Origin: Methanothermobacter sp. MT-2
Lineage (GTDB): Archaea; Methanobacteriota; Methanobacteria; Methanobacteriales; DSM-23052
NCBI GenBank assembly: GCA_003584625.1
Contig: AP017647.1
Location: 559,501-623,500 of the forward strand
DNA length: 64,000 nt
Reading direction: 5' to 3'
Shown here piece after piece: positions 35,730 to 46,163 of this stretch. Each line of letters starts with the position of its first letter. Positions within the stretch are counted from its first letter, which is position 1. Both the position numbers and the translations under genes were made by a program. The notes below the pieces were generated by a model, which was not told where the DNA came from, did no database searches, and saw only the letters and a program-made list of their open reading frames with translations.

Positions 35730-36335
35730 ATGGAAAAAAAGTTTTATGAACTGCCAAGTTTACCTTACAGTTATGATGCCCTTGAACCTTATATTTCAGA
35801 GGAACAGTTAACTATACATCATCAGAAACATCATCAGGCTTATGTAGATGGTGCCAACAACTTACTCAGGAGATTGGATGAAGCCCGCGAATCAGATGCA
35901 AGCATAGACTATAAGGCCGCTGCAAAGGAATTATCATTCCACGTCGGCGGCTTCTTACTACACAGGTTCTTCTGGGAGAACATGGGCCCGGCAGGCGATA
36001 ATGGTGGGGAACCCACAGGCAAAATCAAAGAATATATCGAGAAGGACTTCGGGACCTTTGAAAGGTTCAAGGAGGAGTTTTCACAGACCGCTATAAGTGC
36101 TGAGGGTTCAGGATGGGCCATGTTAACATATTGTCCCCTTACAGACCGTCTATTCATAGTACAAGTTGAAAAGCACAATGTTAACCTAATACCACAATGT
36201 AAGGTTTTACTCGTATTGGATGTGTGGGAGCACGCCTATTACCTCGATTACAAGAACCTGCGCCCAGATTATGTTGAAGCATTCTGGAACATCATAAACT
36301 GGGATGAAGTAAACAATAGAGTCGAAAACCTTTAA
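35730..36335 (+). CDS. sod: Superoxide dismutase, Fe/Mn family
   Basis: A 201-residue Fe/Mn superoxide dismutase. Metal ligands are visible: His in [12 protein letters not shown] near residue 30, His in [13 protein letters not shown] near 78, and Asp/His in [15 protein letters not shown] near 165. Known methanogen enzymes of this type use iron, but the metal cannot be read with certainty. ATG at 35730 follows GGAGGTGAT. It ends the rubredoxin-to-Sod block and is followed by a hairpin with T-runs. Confidence 0.95.
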   Translation: MEKKFYELPSLPYSYDALEPYISEEQLTIHHQKHHQAYVDGANNLLRRLDEARESDASIDYKAAAKELSFHVGGFLLHRFFWENMGPAGDNGGEPTGKIKEYIEKDFGTFERFKEEFSQTAISAEGSGWAMLTYCPLTDRLFIVQVEKHNVNLIPQCKVLLVLDVWEHAYYLDYKNLRPDYVEAFWNIINWDEVNNRVENL

Positions 36336-36343
36336 AAAACCTA

Positions 36344-36397
36344 TTTTTTCTTATTTTTTTCTAGGATAATCTTACCCTAGGCAAAAACTATTTTTTT
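36344..36397 (+). terminator. Transcription terminator after sod
   Basis: T-runs at 36344-36349 and 36354-36360 are followed by a CTAGG...CCTAG hairpin (36361-36380) and another T7 run at 36391-36397. T-rich stretches are the usual archaeal termination signal. Confidence 0.6.
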
Positions 36398-36412
36398 ATC
36401 AATAAACTTTTC

Positions 36413-36420
36413 ATTTATAT
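36413..36420 (+). promoter_or_regulatory. TATA box of the F390 synthetase-like gene
   Basis: ATTTATAT at 36413-36420 lies 40 nt upstream of the start codon, a normal distance for an archaeal promoter with a short leader. It follows directly after the terminator of the preceding operon. Confidence 0.5.
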
Positions 36421-36459
36421 CCAGGATTTCAAAAAAAAAAGAGATGGGATTGATCTAGT

Positions 36460-37758
36460 ATGATCTGGGATGAAAAGATGGAATGCATCACAAGGGACGA
36501 ACTTGAAGAAATACAAATCAAAAGATTGCAAGATACCCTAACAAGAACATATGAAAAGGTACCATACTACAAAAAGAAATTTGAGGAAAATAACATCCAC
36601 CCCGAAGACATTGAAAGCCTAGATGACATAAAAAAACTCCCTTACACAACAAAGGACGATCTCAGAAAAGTATACCCCTTCGGAATGTTCGCAACCCCAA
36701 AAAAGGAGATAATAGAAGTACACACTTCTTCAGGGACAACAGGCAAACCAGTAGTCTCAGGTTACACAAAAAAAGACATCGAAATATGGAGTGAAGTAAT
36801 GGCAAGAGGCCTCACAATGATGGGAGTTACAGAAGACGACATAATACAAAACACCCACGGCTACGGCCTATTCACGGGAGGATTCGGAGTCCACTACGGA
36901 GCCCAGAGGATAGGGGCCACAGTGATCCCCATTTCAACCGGCCAGACAAGAAGACAAATCGAAATCATGAAAGACTTCGGGACAACAGTCATGATATTCA
37001 CACCATCCTATGGACTATACCTTTCAGAAGTGGCCGAAGAAGAAGGCTACAAACCAAATGAATTCCAACTAAAAGCGATAGGTTTCGGAGCCGAAATGTG
37101 GACCGAAGAAATGCGAAAAGAACTCGAAAAGCGTTTCAACGCACCAGCATTCAACATCTATGGCTTAACAGAAATCATAGGACCGGGCGTGGCCATGGAA
37201 TGCCAGGAAAAAAACGGTTTACACATTTTCGAGGATCATTTCTACCCGGAGATCATCAACAGCAAAACTGGCGAAGTTTTGCCGCCAGGAAAAAGAGGCG
37301 AACTCGTTATAACAACACTCACAAGAGTTGGTATGCCAATCATCAGATTCCGCACAAAGGACATCACCTCAATAAATTATGATGAGTGTGGCTGCGGAAG
37401 AACACTCGCAAGGATTTCAAGGATAACAGGACGCGCAGACGACATGGTAAAAGTAAGAGGAGTCTCAGTATTCCCATCCCAGGTAGAGAAGGCTTTGCTT
37501 AAGATTGATGGTATACAACCCCATTATCAGATTATCATAACAAGACCTCACCTCATGGATGAAATGGAAGTTAAAGTTGAAACTTCACCAGAATTATTCT
37601 CAGATGATATAGGAGAAATGATAGGATTACAAAAGAAAATCGGCGAATATATAGAGAACGAAATAGGTTTAAGGGTTAAAGTAACATTAGTAGAACCCAA
37701 AACTTTACCTAGGAGTGAAGGAAAAGCTGTTAGAGTCATTGATAAAAGAAAATTCTGA
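36460..37758 (+). CDS. Coenzyme F390 synthetase-like / phenylacetate-CoA ligase family enzyme
   Basis: A 432-residue adenylate-forming enzyme of the PaaK group. The P-loop-like motif is [19 protein letters not shown] near residue 88, with [18 protein letters not shown] near 231 and [20 protein letters not shown] near 322. The family contains both aryl-CoA ligases and FtsA, which adds AMP or GMP to coenzyme F420 to make F390 when methanogens meet oxygen. Standing right behind an oxygen-defence operon favours the F390 role; an aryl acetate-CoA ligase paired with the ACT protein is the alternative. Confidence 0.85.
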   Translation: MIWDEKMECITRDELEEIQIKRLQDTLTRTYEKVPYYKKKFEENNIHPEDIESLDDIKKLPYTTKDDLRKVYPFGMFATPKKEIIEVHTSSGTTGKPVVSGYTKKDIEIWSEVMARGLTMMGVTEDDIIQNTHGYGLFTGGFGVHYGAQRIGATVIPISTGQTRRQIEIMKDFGTTVMIFTPSYGLYLSEVAEEEGYKPNEFQLKAIGFGAEMWTEEMRKELEKRFNAPAFNIYGLTEIIGPGVAMECQEKNGLHIFEDHFYPEIINSKTGEVLPPGKRGELVITTLTRVGMPIIRFRTKDITSINYDECGCGRTLARISRITGRADDMVKVRGVSVFPSQVEKALLKIDGIQPHYQIIITRPHLMDEMEVKVETSPELFSDDIGEMIGLQKKIGEYIENEIGLRVKVTLVEPKTLPRSEGKAVRVIDKRKF

Positions 37759-37768
37759 GGTCCCTAAT

Positions 37769-38200
37769 ATGAAAATTAAACAAATTTCAATATTCCTAGA
37801 AAACAAAAAAGGAAGACTCTGGAAAGCCCTAAACATACTAAAAGGTGCAGATATAAACATAAGAGCCCTTTATCTTGCAGACACCTCAGAATTTGGGATA
37901 CTAAGACTTATAGTGCCAGAACCTGAAAAGGCGAAGAGTGTTCTTGAAGAAAACGACTTCGCTGTGAAAATGAATGAAGTAATAGCAGTAGAATTAGAAG
38001 ACAAACCAGGAGGGCTTTCATCAATCCTAAAAATACTAAAAGATTCGGACATAAACATAGAATACATATACGCTTTCGTGCACGAAAAAAAAGGCAAGGC
38101 TATATTATTCCTAAAAGCTGACAAGATAGACAAAACAATAGAAGTATTAAAAAAGGGCGGGGCAACGATACTAACAGCCGAAGAAGTCTATAAAATTTAA
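37769..38200 (+). CDS. Tandem ACT-domain protein
   Basis: A 143-residue protein of two ACT domains, about residues 1-70 (KQISIFLENKKGRLWKALNI) and 71-143 (VIAVELEDKPGGLSSILKIL). ACT pairs bind amino acids and often sit next to PaaK-type ligases as stand-alone sensors. ATG at 37769 lies just beyond the ligase stop; the earlier in-frame start overlaps that gene. Here it may sense an amino acid or aromatic acid and tune the ligase. No catalytic domain is present. Confidence 0.88.
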   Translation: MKIKQISIFLENKKGRLWKALNILKGADINIRALYLADTSEFGILRLIVPEPEKAKSVLEENDFAVKMNEVIAVELEDKPGGLSSILKILKDSDINIEYIYAFVHEKKGKAILFLKADKIDKTIEVLKKGGATILTAEEVYKI

Positions 38201-38474
38201 ACACGCAAATTAAAGCATGTTGAAATAGACCGTGGAGAATCTAGCAAAGCTAAAACTAATCCATTTCATGAACTCTGATCATTGGAAATTATAAGGGTGG
38301 GAAAACCTCCACTTTAACAAAAAAATTCCTTGGAGGGTTCATCCCCCACACACACTTTAAACATAGATTGGATTAGAAAAAAGAAGATTTCAACAATTTA
38401 GAGGGTTTATCCGCTCACTGTTTGAAACTTTGAAGATTTTGTAGCCATTGGTTAAACTCTACTGGGAACGTTTA
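38201..38474. terminator. Convergent gap with a large hairpin, probable shared terminator
   Basis: This 274-nt gap between two convergent genes contains no convincing gene. At 38297-38349 GTGGG pairs with CCCAC and, nested inside, CCTCC (38306-38310) pairs with GGAGG (38332-38336) around an A-rich loop. A TATA-like AAATTATAAG lies just before it, so a small RNA cannot be ruled out. Confidence 0.4.
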
Positions 38475-40301
38475 TTATGTTACCGTTACGCATTTTGCAA
38501 GGTTTCTTGGATGGTCTGGGTCTTCGCCTCTCATTACACTGATATGGTAGGCTAGGAGTTGTAATGGTATGATGTAGAGTAGTGGTGATATTTCTTCTCT
38601 TATATCTTGGTTGAATGCTATGTAGTCGTCTGCATTCTTTTTGAATTCTTTGTCGTTTTCTGCTCCGAGGCCTATGACTTCAGCCCCTCTTGATTTAACT
38701 TCTTTGACATTGCTTAGGGTTAAGGTGTGTGAGTTGCGGAATTTTTCCTCATCTTTCATGTCTTTTGCTGTTTTTAGTGGTATGGGTGGGGGTGCTATGG
38801 CGACTAATGGCAATCCTGGTTCTATTAGTGCTATGGGGCCGTGTTTTAGTTCTCCTGATGCGTAAGCTTCAGCATGTATGTATGTGATTTCTTTGAGTTT
38901 TAGGGCTCCTTCGAGTGCTGTTGGGTATGAGAACCCGCGTCCTATGAATAGGAAGTCTGATTCGTTTTTGTAGATTCTTGCCATGTCTTTTATTTGTTTT
39001 TCTTTTTCTAGTATTTTTTCCATTTCCTCGGGGAGTTTTTTCAAGTTTTCTATGATCCAAGGTTTTTGGCCTATGGTGGCTGCTAGCATGTATATACAAG
39101 CTAGTTGGCTTATATAGGTTTTTGTTGCTGCGACGCCGATTTCTGGGCCTGCCCGGGTGTATATTACGTGGTCTGCCTCTCTTGTGGCTGTGCTTCCTAG
39201 GACGTTTACTATTGCGAGGGTTTTTGATTTTTTATTAGCGGCTCTTAAGGCGTTGAGTGTGTCTGCGGTTTCGCCTGATTGTGTTATGAATATTATGAGT
39301 GTTTCTTCATCGAGTGCATTTGCAGTGTATTGGAATTCGCTTGCTATTATGGCATCTGTGGGTATGTGTAGGATGCTTTCGAATAGGTATTTGCCGACTA
39401 GGGCTGCGTGGTATGATGTTCCGCAGGCAACGAAGCATATTCTTTTCACTTCACCTATTTCCTCCGCGACTCTTTTCACTTCTTTGATTTCTCTGAGGGT
39501 GTCTCTTAAAACTTGTGGCTGTTCGTGTATCTCTTTTATCATGAAGTGGTCGTATCCACCTTTTTCGGCCATTTCGATGGTCCATTCGATGTATTTGAAT
39601 TTTTTCTTTTTTATGTTGCCCTCTAGGTCTTTTATTTGATGTTCTTTGCTGTTGATTATGGCCATTTCATTATCGTCTAGGAATATGACATTTTTTGCAT
39701 GTTCTAGTACGGCTGGGATGTCTGATGCTAGGAAGTATCCTTTTTTGCCTTTTGCTAATATGAGTGGGCTTTCTTTTCTGGCGCCTATGATCTTATCTGG
39801 TTCTTCTGATGACATCACTGCTATTGCATATGATCCTTTTAAGCGTTTTAGCGCTTTTTTAACCGCTTCTTCGAGGTTGTTTCCTTCCTTTTTATATTTT
39901 TCTATTAAGTGTGCTATGACTTCTGTGTCTGTTTCTGATGTGAATTTGTGCCCTTCCCTTTTAAGTTCCTCTTTTAGTTCCATGTAGTTTTCGATTATCC
40001 CATTGTGGACTAGTGCTATTTTTCCTTCACAGTCTAGGTGTGGGTGTGCATTTTCTTTTGTTGGGGGGCCGTGTGTTGCCCAGCGCACATGTCCAATACC
40101 CATATTACCATGAAACTTAGAGAGGTCTAGTTTTTCCTCAAATTCTACTATTTTGCCTTTGTTTTTCTCGAGTATTATTTTTGAGTCAAGTGTTGCTATG
40201 CCAACAGAATCATAACCTCTATATTCTAATCTTTTAACACACTCCCATAATATTGGGGCGGCTTTTTCATTGTTAAGTATGCAAGCAGCTATACCGCACA
40301 T
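38475..40301 (-). CDS. glmS: Glutamine-fructose-6-phosphate aminotransferase (isomerising)
   Basis: A 608-residue GlmS, which makes glucosamine-6-phosphate from fructose-6-phosphate and glutamine; this feeds the amino sugars of pseudomurein and surface glycans. The N-terminal glutaminase begins MCGIAACI, with the nucleophile Cys directly after Met, and shows [16 protein letters not shown] near residue 74 and VHNGIIENY near 99. Two SIS domains follow ([39 protein letters not shown]). ATG at 40301 is chosen so that Cys becomes residue 2; the GGAGGTG site lies 9 nt upstream. Confidence 0.96.
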   Translation of the reverse strand: MCGIAACILNNEKAAPILWECVKRLEYRGYDSVGIATLDSKIILEKNKGKIVEFEEKLDLSKFHGNMGIGHVRWATHGPPTKENAHPHLDCEGKIALVHNGIIENYMELKEELKREGHKFTSETDTEVIAHLIEKYKKEGNNLEEAVKKALKRLKGSYAIAVMSSEEPDKIIGARKESPLILAKGKKGYFLASDIPAVLEHAKNVIFLDDNEMAIINSKEHQIKDLEGNIKKKKFKYIEWTIEMAEKGGYDHFMIKEIHEQPQVLRDTLREIKEVKRVAEEIGEVKRICFVACGTSYHAALVGKYLFESILHIPTDAIIASEFQYTANALDEETLIIFITQSGETADTLNALRAANKKSKTLAIVNVLGSTATREADHVIYTRAGPEIGVAATKTYISQLACIYMLAATIGQKPWIIENLKKLPEEMEKILEKEKQIKDMARIYKNESDFLFIGRGFSYPTALEGALKLKEITYIHAEAYASGELKHGPIALIEPGLPLVAIAPPPIPLKTAKDMKDEEKFRNSHTLTLSNVKEVKSRGAEVIGLGAENDKEFKKNADDYIAFNQDIREEISPLLYIIPLQLLAYHISVMRGEDPDHPRNLAKCVTVT

Positions 40302-40367
40302 TATCATTTCACCTCCAGGGAAAATTTAACCCTGTAAAAGGATTATGAGGGGATAATCATGAATGGA

Positions 40368-40426
40368 CTTATATAAATTTTGTTGATGATATAATCACTA
40401 ATAATACTATCTACATCTATATAAGT
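40368..40426. promoter_or_regulatory. Divergent promoters of glmS and purC
   Basis: CTTATATAAATTTT at 40368-40381 reads as TATA for the leftward glmS (AATTTATATAAG on the minus strand). CTATATAAG at 40418-40426 is the TATA box for purC, about 35 nt before its start. The two face away from each other in a 157-nt space. Confidence 0.55.
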
Positions 40427-40458
40427 TCTCCCCTCCTAAAATGGGAAATGTGATAATT

Positions 40459-41208
40459 ATGAAAATTGGAAAGCTTCTCTACACTGGGAAGGCGAAGAAC
40501 ATATATGAGAGTGAACATCCAGAGAAGGTTATAATCGAATTCAGGGATGATATAACAGCTGGAGACGGTGAAAAACGTGACAGGATCCCAATGAAAGGAT
40601 ACTATAATTCTATAATATCTGCTAAATTCTTCAAGGTTCTTGAATCTGCCAATATAAAAACCCACTATATAAAGTTGATAAAACCGGGCTACATCCTCGC
40701 AAGGAAACTTGAAATAATACCCATAGAAGTTATAGCAAGAAACATAGCAACAGGAAGCCTCACAAGAAGATACCCCTTCCAGGAAGGCCAAGAATTCGAG
40801 GATCCTATAATACAAATGGATTATAAAAGCGATGAATATGGAGACCCCATGCTCAATGATGACATAGCCATAGCCCTGGGCATCGCAACCAAAAGAGAAC
40901 TAGAAAAGATGAGAAAGATAACATTAAAGGTTAATAGGACCTTGAAGGAATTCCTCAAAGAAAAAGGCTTGCTATTGCCAGATTTTAAATTAGAATTTGG
41001 AAGAGGATCTGCTGGCAGATTACTTGTGGGTGATGAGATAAGCCCAGACACTTGCAGGTTATGGGATCTTCAAACCAGAGAGACATTGGATAAGGATCTT
41101 TTCAGACGCGATGAAGGAAACATTATAGAAGCTTATAGGAGAGTCGCATCCCTAATACTCGAAGAAGAAGACAAAAAAGGATGGAAACTAGAGGATGATC
41201 TATTATGA
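40459..41208 (+). CDS. purC: SAICAR synthetase
   Basis: A 249-residue phosphoribosylaminoimidazole-succinocarboxamide synthase of purine synthesis. Marks: [18 protein letters not shown] near the start, [20 protein letters not shown] near residue 30, [13 protein letters not shown] near 90, and [10 protein letters not shown] and [12 protein letters not shown] near 170-195. ATG at 40459 is preferred because TGTGAT precedes it; an upstream ATG at 40441 would add only six residues. It overlaps purS by 4 nt and opens a purine-tetrapyrrole operon. Confidence 0.96.
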   Translation: MKIGKLLYTGKAKNIYESEHPEKVIIEFRDDITAGDGEKRDRIPMKGYYNSIISAKFFKVLESANIKTHYIKLIKPGYILARKLEIIPIEVIARNIATGSLTRRYPFQEGQEFEDPIIQMDYKSDEYGDPMLNDDIAIALGIATKRELEKMRKITLKVNRTLKEFLKEKGLLLPDFKLEFGRGSAGRLLVGDEISPDTCRLWDLQTRETLDKDLFRRDEGNIIEAYRRVASLILEEEDKKGWKLEDDLL

Positions 41209-41462
41209 AATTCAATATAGAAGTCAGGATAAGATTAAAAAAGGGCATGTTAAACCCTGAGGCGGCCACAATACAAAGAGCCTTGGCATTACTCGGCTAT
41301 GAGGTTGAAGATACCGACACCATAGATATCATAACCTTTAAGATGGAAGAGGATAACATTAAAAGGGTTGAAGAGGAAGTTGAGGATATGTGCCAGCGCC
41401 TACTCTGCAACCCTGTGATACACGACTATGAAATTAAAATAAACCCCGAGGATCAAATATGA
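41205..41462 (+). CDS. purS: FGAM synthase small subunit PurS
   Basis: The 85-residue PurS joins PurQ and PurL into phosphoribosylformylglycinamidine synthase. The sequence [18 protein letters not shown] is typical, as is the [17 protein letters not shown] core. ATGA overlaps link it to purC before and purQ behind. PurL is not in the window. Confidence 0.94.
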   Translation: MKFNIEVRIRLKKGMLNPEAATIQRALALLGYEVEDTDTIDIITFKMEEDNIKRVEEEVEDMCQRLLCNPVIHDYEIKINPEDQI

Positions 41463-42121
41463 GGGTTGGAGTTATAAGATTCCCAGGTTCCAACTGCGAC
41501 AGGGACGTTTATCACGTCCTCAAACTCGCAGGAGCCGAACCAGAATACATATGGTGGGATCAAGAGGATCTAAGCCACTTTGACGCGGTCATAATCCCGG
41601 GTGGGTTCTCATATGGAGACTATCTCAGGGCCGGGGCGATAGCAGCCATAACACCAGTCATGGAATCTGTTAAATCATTAATAAAAGATGAAAAACCAAT
41701 ACTCGGCATATGTAATGGCGCCCAGATACTAGCAGAAGTCGGCCTAGTACCAGGAGTCTTCACAGTTAACCAATACCCAAAATTCAATTGCAAATGGACA
41801 AAACTAAAAGTCAAAACTACTAGAACGCCATTCACTTCACTTTATAGGAAGGATGAGATTATAAGGATGCCCATCGCCCATGCCGAGGGAAGATATTACA
41901 CTGAAAACCTTCAAAGACTCTGGGATAATGACCAGGTAGTTTTACAATTCCATTCAGAAAACCCAAACGGATCCCTAGATAGGATAACTGGAGTGTGCGA
42001 CGAGTCAGGGCTCGTATGTGCAGTTATGCCACACCCAGAAAGGGCATCCGAAACCATACTAGGATCCGCAGATGGAATAAAATTTTTCAAGGGCATAATA
42101 GAATACATTAGTAGGTGTTAA
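41459..42121 (+). CDS. purQ: FGAM synthase glutaminase subunit PurQ
   Basis: A 220-residue class I glutamine amidotransferase that supplies ammonia to PurL. The oxyanion region is [16 protein letters not shown] near residue 44, the nucleophile lies in [10 protein letters not shown] near 82, and the His/Glu pair lies in [10 protein letters not shown] near 190. It overlaps purS by 4 nt and is followed by cobA after 3 nt, so purine and tetrapyrrole genes form one transcript. Confidence 0.96.
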   Translation: MRVGVIRFPGSNCDRDVYHVLKLAGAEPEYIWWDQEDLSHFDAVIIPGGFSYGDYLRAGAIAAITPVMESVKSLIKDEKPILGICNGAQILAEVGLVPGVFTVNQYPKFNCKWTKLKVKTTRTPFTSLYRKDEIIRMPIAHAEGRYYTENLQRLWDNDQVVLQFHSENPNGSLDRITGVCDESGLVCAVMPHPERASETILGSADGIKFFKGIIEYISRC

Positions 42122-42124
42122 AAG

Positions 42125-42841
42125 ATGGTAGTATATCTTGTGGGGGCCGGGCCAGGAGACCCTGAACTCATCACAATAAAAGCACAAAAGGCTTTGAAAA
42201 AAGCCGACGTCATAATATACGATCGTTTAATCAACAAAGAAATCCTGGAATATGCACGAGAAGACGCCAAACTCATCTACGTAGGTAAAAGGGCTGGGAA
42301 ACATTCTAAAAGCCAGGAAGAAATAAACAATATAATAGTGGGAGAAGCCAGGAAAAACAAGACAGTAGTCAGGCTAAAAGGGGGAGATCCATTCATATTC
42401 GGCCGAGGAGGGGAAGAATTACTAGCACTAAAATCCCATGGAATAAAAACAAAGGTAATACCAGGTATAACATCTGCCATAGGCGTGCCTACAGCAGCAG
42501 GCCTACCCATAACCCATAGGGGCATAGCAACATCATTCACCATAGTAACAGGCCACGAGGATCCCACAAAAGAGAAAAAACAAGTACACTGGGATTACAA
42601 GGCAGACACCCTAATCATACTAATGGGGGTAGGCAACCTCAAAGAGAATACAAGGGAATTAATGAGGTATCGTCCAGCAGACACACCAGTCTGCGCCATA
42701 GAAAATGGCACAACAGAAAAAGAAAGGATAACATTCGCAACACTAGAAGACATATCAACAAAGGATATAAAACCCCCTGCAATCATCATCATAGGACACA
42801 TAGTAAACCTATACAAAAAACTAATAGAAGAGGATCCATAA
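42125..42841 (+). CDS. cobA: Uroporphyrinogen-III C-methyltransferase
   Basis: A 238-residue SUMT, which adds two methyl groups from SAM to uroporphyrinogen III to give precorrin-2, the branch toward cobamides, siroheme and F430. Marks: [18 protein letters not shown] at the start, [24 protein letters not shown] near residue 83 and [22 protein letters not shown] near 111. No CysG domain is fused. It overlaps hemD by one base. Confidence 0.96.
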   Translation: MVVYLVGAGPGDPELITIKAQKALKKADVIIYDRLINKEILEYAREDAKLIYVGKRAGKHSKSQEEINNIIVGEARKNKTVVRLKGGDPFIFGRGGEELLALKSHGIKTKVIPGITSAIGVPTAAGLPITHRGIATSFTIVTGHEDPTKEKKQVHWDYKADTLIILMGVGNLKENTRELMRYRPADTPVCAIENGTTEKERITFATLEDISTKDIKPPAIIIIGHIVNLYKKLIEEDP

Positions 42842-43611
42842 TGGACCTGAAAGGCAAAGTAATAGCCGTCACAAGACCAGAAGAAAGATGCGGAGAAGCC
42901 ATAAAACTCATAGAAAAAGCAGGTGGAAAACCATACATCGCACCCACACTCCAAATCCACACACCCCCAACAAAAACCCTAAAAAGATTATGTGAAAACC
43001 TCAAAAAATTCGACTGGATAATATTCACATCACCAGCAGCCATAAAATCCATAAAAAAACACTGCGAAAAAATACCCAGACCAGACTGTAAAATCGCGGT
43101 CATAGGCCCAAAAACCCAAAAGGAACTCGAAACATTAGGATTAAAAGCCGATGTCATACCATCAGAATACACTGCAGAGGGTCTACTAAAGGCACTATCA
43201 TCCCATGATATGAAAAACAAGAACGTGGCCATACCAAGGACGCTCGCAGCCAGAAATGTGCTACCAGAAGGACTGAAAAAGATGGGGGCCAATGTTTATA
43301 TAGCAGAAGCCTACAAATCCACCAAACCCAAAAATGATAGGATACAGAGGCTTATAGAAAAAATACTAAAAGAGGAGATAGACGCTATAACATTCACAAG
43401 TCCACTAACGGTGGAAAACCTCCTCACAACAAGAAAGGACAAAAAAGATAACCTGATAAAAAAACTATCCAATGGAAAGATAATAGTAGCCGCCATAGGC
43501 CCCATAACCGCGGCAAAACTCGAAGAATATGGTATAAAAGCCATAACACCCAAAAATTACACCATAAAAGACATGCTAATAAAATTATTCCATGAACTCT
43601 CAGAGGATTAA
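42841..43611 (+). CDS. hemD: Uroporphyrinogen-III synthase
   Basis: A 256-residue HemD, which closes and inverts ring D of hydroxymethylbilane. The family is poorly conserved, but the two-domain form is visible: GKVIAVTRPEERCGEAIKL at the start, WIIFTSPAAIKSIKKH near residue 60, VAVIGPKT-like KIAVIGPKTQKEL near 82, and the repeat AITFTSPLTVENLL and VAAIGPITAAKLEEYG in the second half. The place right behind cobA supports the assignment. HemB at 7-8 kb acts two steps earlier. Confidence 0.92.
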   Translation: MDLKGKVIAVTRPEERCGEAIKLIEKAGGKPYIAPTLQIHTPPTKTLKRLCENLKKFDWIIFTSPAAIKSIKKHCEKIPRPDCKIAVIGPKTQKELETLGLKADVIPSEYTAEGLLKALSSHDMKNKNVAIPRTLAARNVLPEGLKKMGANVYIAEAYKSTKPKNDRIQRLIEKILKEEIDAITFTSPLTVENLLTTRKDKKDNLIKKLSNGKIIVAAIGPITAAKLEEYGIKAITPKNYTIKDMLIKLFHELSED

Positions 43612-43613
43612 AC

Positions 43614-43892
43614 ATGGAAACAATCATATGGCCAGCTTACCTAGACGCTAAAAAAACAAAAAAAGAAGGAAGAAAAATCCCCCGAAAGCATGCAATAGAA
43701 TCTCCAACCTTAGCCGAGATCAAAAAGGCCGCTGAAAGACTAAAATTAAAAGCAAGAATAGAAGCTGATAAGTCATATCCAAGTTCATGGTGGGAGCGCA
43801 GCGGAAGAGTCATAATAGAACACAATAACCTGAAAAAAAGGGAATTATTATTCAAGATTAGTAAAATGATAAAAGCCTCCCGAAAAAAATGA
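43614..43892 (+). CDS. srp19: Signal recognition particle 19 kDa protein
   Basis: A 92-residue SRP19, which binds helices 6 and 8 of 7S RNA and helps load SRP54. Typical marks are IIWPAYLDAKKTKKEGRKIP at the start, and KSYPSSWWERSGRVIIE near residue 54. It starts 2 nt after hemD and ends 1 nt before the RecJ-like gene. The 7S RNA gene is not in the window. Confidence 0.95.
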   Translation: METIIWPAYLDAKKTKKEGRKIPRKHAIESPTLAEIKKAAERLKLKARIEADKSYPSSWWERSGRVIIEHNNLKKRELLFKISKMIKASRKK

Positions 43893-43893
43893 G

Positions 43894-45288
43894 ATGAAAA
43901 GGATGAAAACACCCCCAAGACTTGATAAAGGCCTCCTAAAAGCAAAAAGGCTCTTAGAATCTTCAGAGGATATTAAAGTTTATAGTCATCGCGACTGTGA
44001 CGGTATAACAGCAGGGGCTATCATTTCAACACTACTTGAGAGACTTGGAAAGGAACACGAAGTTGAATTCATAAACCTCAACCAAGTCGAAAACATCAAA
44101 ATAGAAAACGAACTCACAATATTCACAGACATGGGCTCAGGCCAACGCATAGAAGAAATCTCAACATCCAATTCAAAGATCATAGTCTTGGATCATCACC
44201 CACCACTACCAAGAAAAAACATGAAAGGAGAATTACTAGAATTAAATCCAATGAAATATGGGATAGACGGGTCAACACAGATTTCAGGGGGTGGCATGGC
44301 ATACCTACTCTCAAAAAAATTCAACTACCATGACCTAAGCTGGATGGGAGTACTATCTGCCATAGGAGACCTTCAAAATTCATTAACCGGAAAACTAGTA
44401 GGACTCAACAGCCAAATATTAGAAGATAGCGTATCAATAGGACAAATAGACATCCTAGAAGATCTATCAATCTATGGCAGGCAAACAAGACCACTATTCA
44501 TAGCACTATCCTATTTCAGTGATGTTAACCTGCCAATAACCAATAACAAGACAGAATGCATCCTCCTATTAAAAAAATTAGGCATACCATACAAAGAAGA
44601 TGAAAGATACCGGCGACTCTGCGACCTAACCATGGAAGAAAAAAGAAAACTCTTCTCAGAACTCGTCAAAATGCTCTCAAGAGAAGTACCCCCAAAATAT
44701 GTTAAGTACATCCCACAAATAATATCAGGGGAAGCCTACGACCTCAAAAGAGAAGAAAAATACACACCACTCCGAGACCTCGCAGAATTCTCAACAGCCA
44801 TAAACGCCTGCAGCAGAAACAACGACATAAAACTAGCCCTCAGAATACTGAAAGGAGAAAGAGGCCCGGCCCTAGACGAACTAGAAAGCGTATCAAGAGC
44901 ACATAGAAGATACCTAGCAGAAAAAGTAGAACTAATAAAAACCCAGGAACTACTAAAACAAAAACAAAACCTACAATACTTCAAAACCACAGAAATAAGA
45001 GACAACGTGATAGGCACCATAGCAGGCATGATACTAAGCTACGGAGACTGGAGAAAACCCATAATAGGCCTCGCAACCAAAGAACATGGCACAAAAGTTT
45101 CACTACGATGCTCAAGACTCTTAGCATTAGACGGCATACACTTCGGATCCATAATAAGCAAAATAGCAGAAAAAGTTGGCGGCAGCGGAGGCGGCCATGC
45201 AATGGCCTGCGGAGCCTACATACCCCACGGAACCGAAAACAAATTCCTAGAATTGTTAGACAATAGCCTCAAAGGCAAAATAGGGTGA
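43894..45288 (+). CDS. Archaeal RecJ-like DHH-family exonuclease
   Basis: A 464-residue DHH/DHHA1 protein related to archaeal RecJ homologues such as GAN, which work with the CMG helicase or digest single-stranded nucleic acid. Metal motifs: [14 protein letters not shown] near residue 31, [12 protein letters not shown] near 74, [11 protein letters not shown] near 94; the C-terminal DHHA1 motif is [15 protein letters not shown] near 433. An ATG at 43903 is an equally good start. It overlaps the next regulator gene's GTG, so both are in one operon with SRP19. Confidence 0.88.
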   Translation: MKRMKTPPRLDKGLLKAKRLLESSEDIKVYSHRDCDGITAGAIISTLLERLGKEHEVEFINLNQVENIKIENELTIFTDMGSGQRIEEISTSNSKIIVLDHHPPLPRKNMKGELLELNPMKYGIDGSTQISGGGMAYLLSKKFNYHDLSWMGVLSAIGDLQNSLTGKLVGLNSQILEDSVSIGQIDILEDLSIYGRQTRPLFIALSYFSDVNLPITNNKTECILLLKKLGIPYKEDERYRRLCDLTMEEKRKLFSELVKMLSREVPPKYVKYIPQIISGEAYDLKREEKYTPLRDLAEFSTAINACSRNNDIKLALRILKGERGPALDELESVSRAHRRYLAEKVELIKTQELLKQKQNLQYFKTTEIRDNVIGTIAGMILSYGDWRKPIIGLATKEHGTKVSLRCSRLLALDGIHFGSIISKIAEKVGGSGGGHAMACGAYIPHGTENKFLELLDNSLKGKIG

Positions 45289-45293
45289 ACACG

Positions 45294-46094
45294 ATGAGGG
45301 CATTCAAAAAGAAAGGAGAACTGACAAGATTCCAGATACTCGCCGAGATAGCGGAAAACCAACCACACATAAGACAAAGAGACATTGCCGAGAAATTGGG
45401 CATAACAGTACAAGCGGTCTCAGAAAACATAAAAACACTCACAGACCAAGGCTACCTAGAACCCGGAGACGGAAGATCATACTACAAACTAACAAAAAAG
45501 GGAATAGAAAAACTAAAAGGGGAAGCCATAACACTGCGAAAATATGCCGATAGCGTGCTAGAGACAATGAGCACCTACAAGTCAACATGGCCAGCCATAG
45601 CAAAAGAAGACCTCAAAAGGGGTGAAGAAGTCGAAATATTCATGGAAAACGGGATACTATACGCGAAAAAAAGAAAAGACGGCCAAGCCCACGGAAAAGT
45701 CCTACACGATGCCAAAAAAGGAGAAGACGTGGCTCTAACAGAACTCAGCGGACTAATAAACCTCAAAAAAGGCAAAGTAACCATACTAGTACTCCCAAGG
45801 ATAAACGAGGGAGGATCCAGAGCCGCCAACCTCCAAAAAATAAAAAAGATATACGAGCAAGATTATGACAAGGTTGGTGTAATGGGGACAGTGGCAAGGG
45901 CAGTAGCCGACAAACTAAATTTAAGAGTCGATTTTGAATTCGCAACACCAGAAGCAACCCTAGCCGCGGCCAAGAGAGGCCTAAACGTTCTAGTATTAGC
46001 TGTGGGTAGGATGAGTAAAAGCATAGCAAGAAAACTTGAAGAAGAAAACATAGAATACAAGATGGAAAATGTGGTTGAAGAATCATCAACTTAA
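45294..46094 (+). CDS. Winged-helix regulator-like protein with conserved C-terminal domain
   Basis: A 266-residue protein. Residues 1-80 form a MarR/Lrp-like winged helix ([39 protein letters not shown]). The C-terminal 170 residues look like a compact alpha/beta domain with [20 protein letters not shown], then [20 protein letters not shown] and [21 protein letters not shown] place it in a methanogen-conserved uncharacterised group. ATG at 45294 follows AGGGTGAA. The ligand and targets are unknown. Confidence 0.78.
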   Translation: MRAFKKKGELTRFQILAEIAENQPHIRQRDIAEKLGITVQAVSENIKTLTDQGYLEPGDGRSYYKLTKKGIEKLKGEAITLRKYADSVLETMSTYKSTWPAIAKEDLKRGEEVEIFMENGILYAKKRKDGQAHGKVLHDAKKGEDVALTELSGLINLKKGKVTILVLPRINEGGSRAANLQKIKKIYEQDYDKVGVMGTVARAVADKLNLRVDFEFATPEATLAAAKRGLNVLVLAVGRMSKSIARKLEEENIEYKMENVVEESST

Positions 46095-46163
46095 ATTCAT
46101 GGGAATTCTACTCATTCTATAATTTGAATTGCTGATGATGAACAATCTATGGGGTTTATTTGG

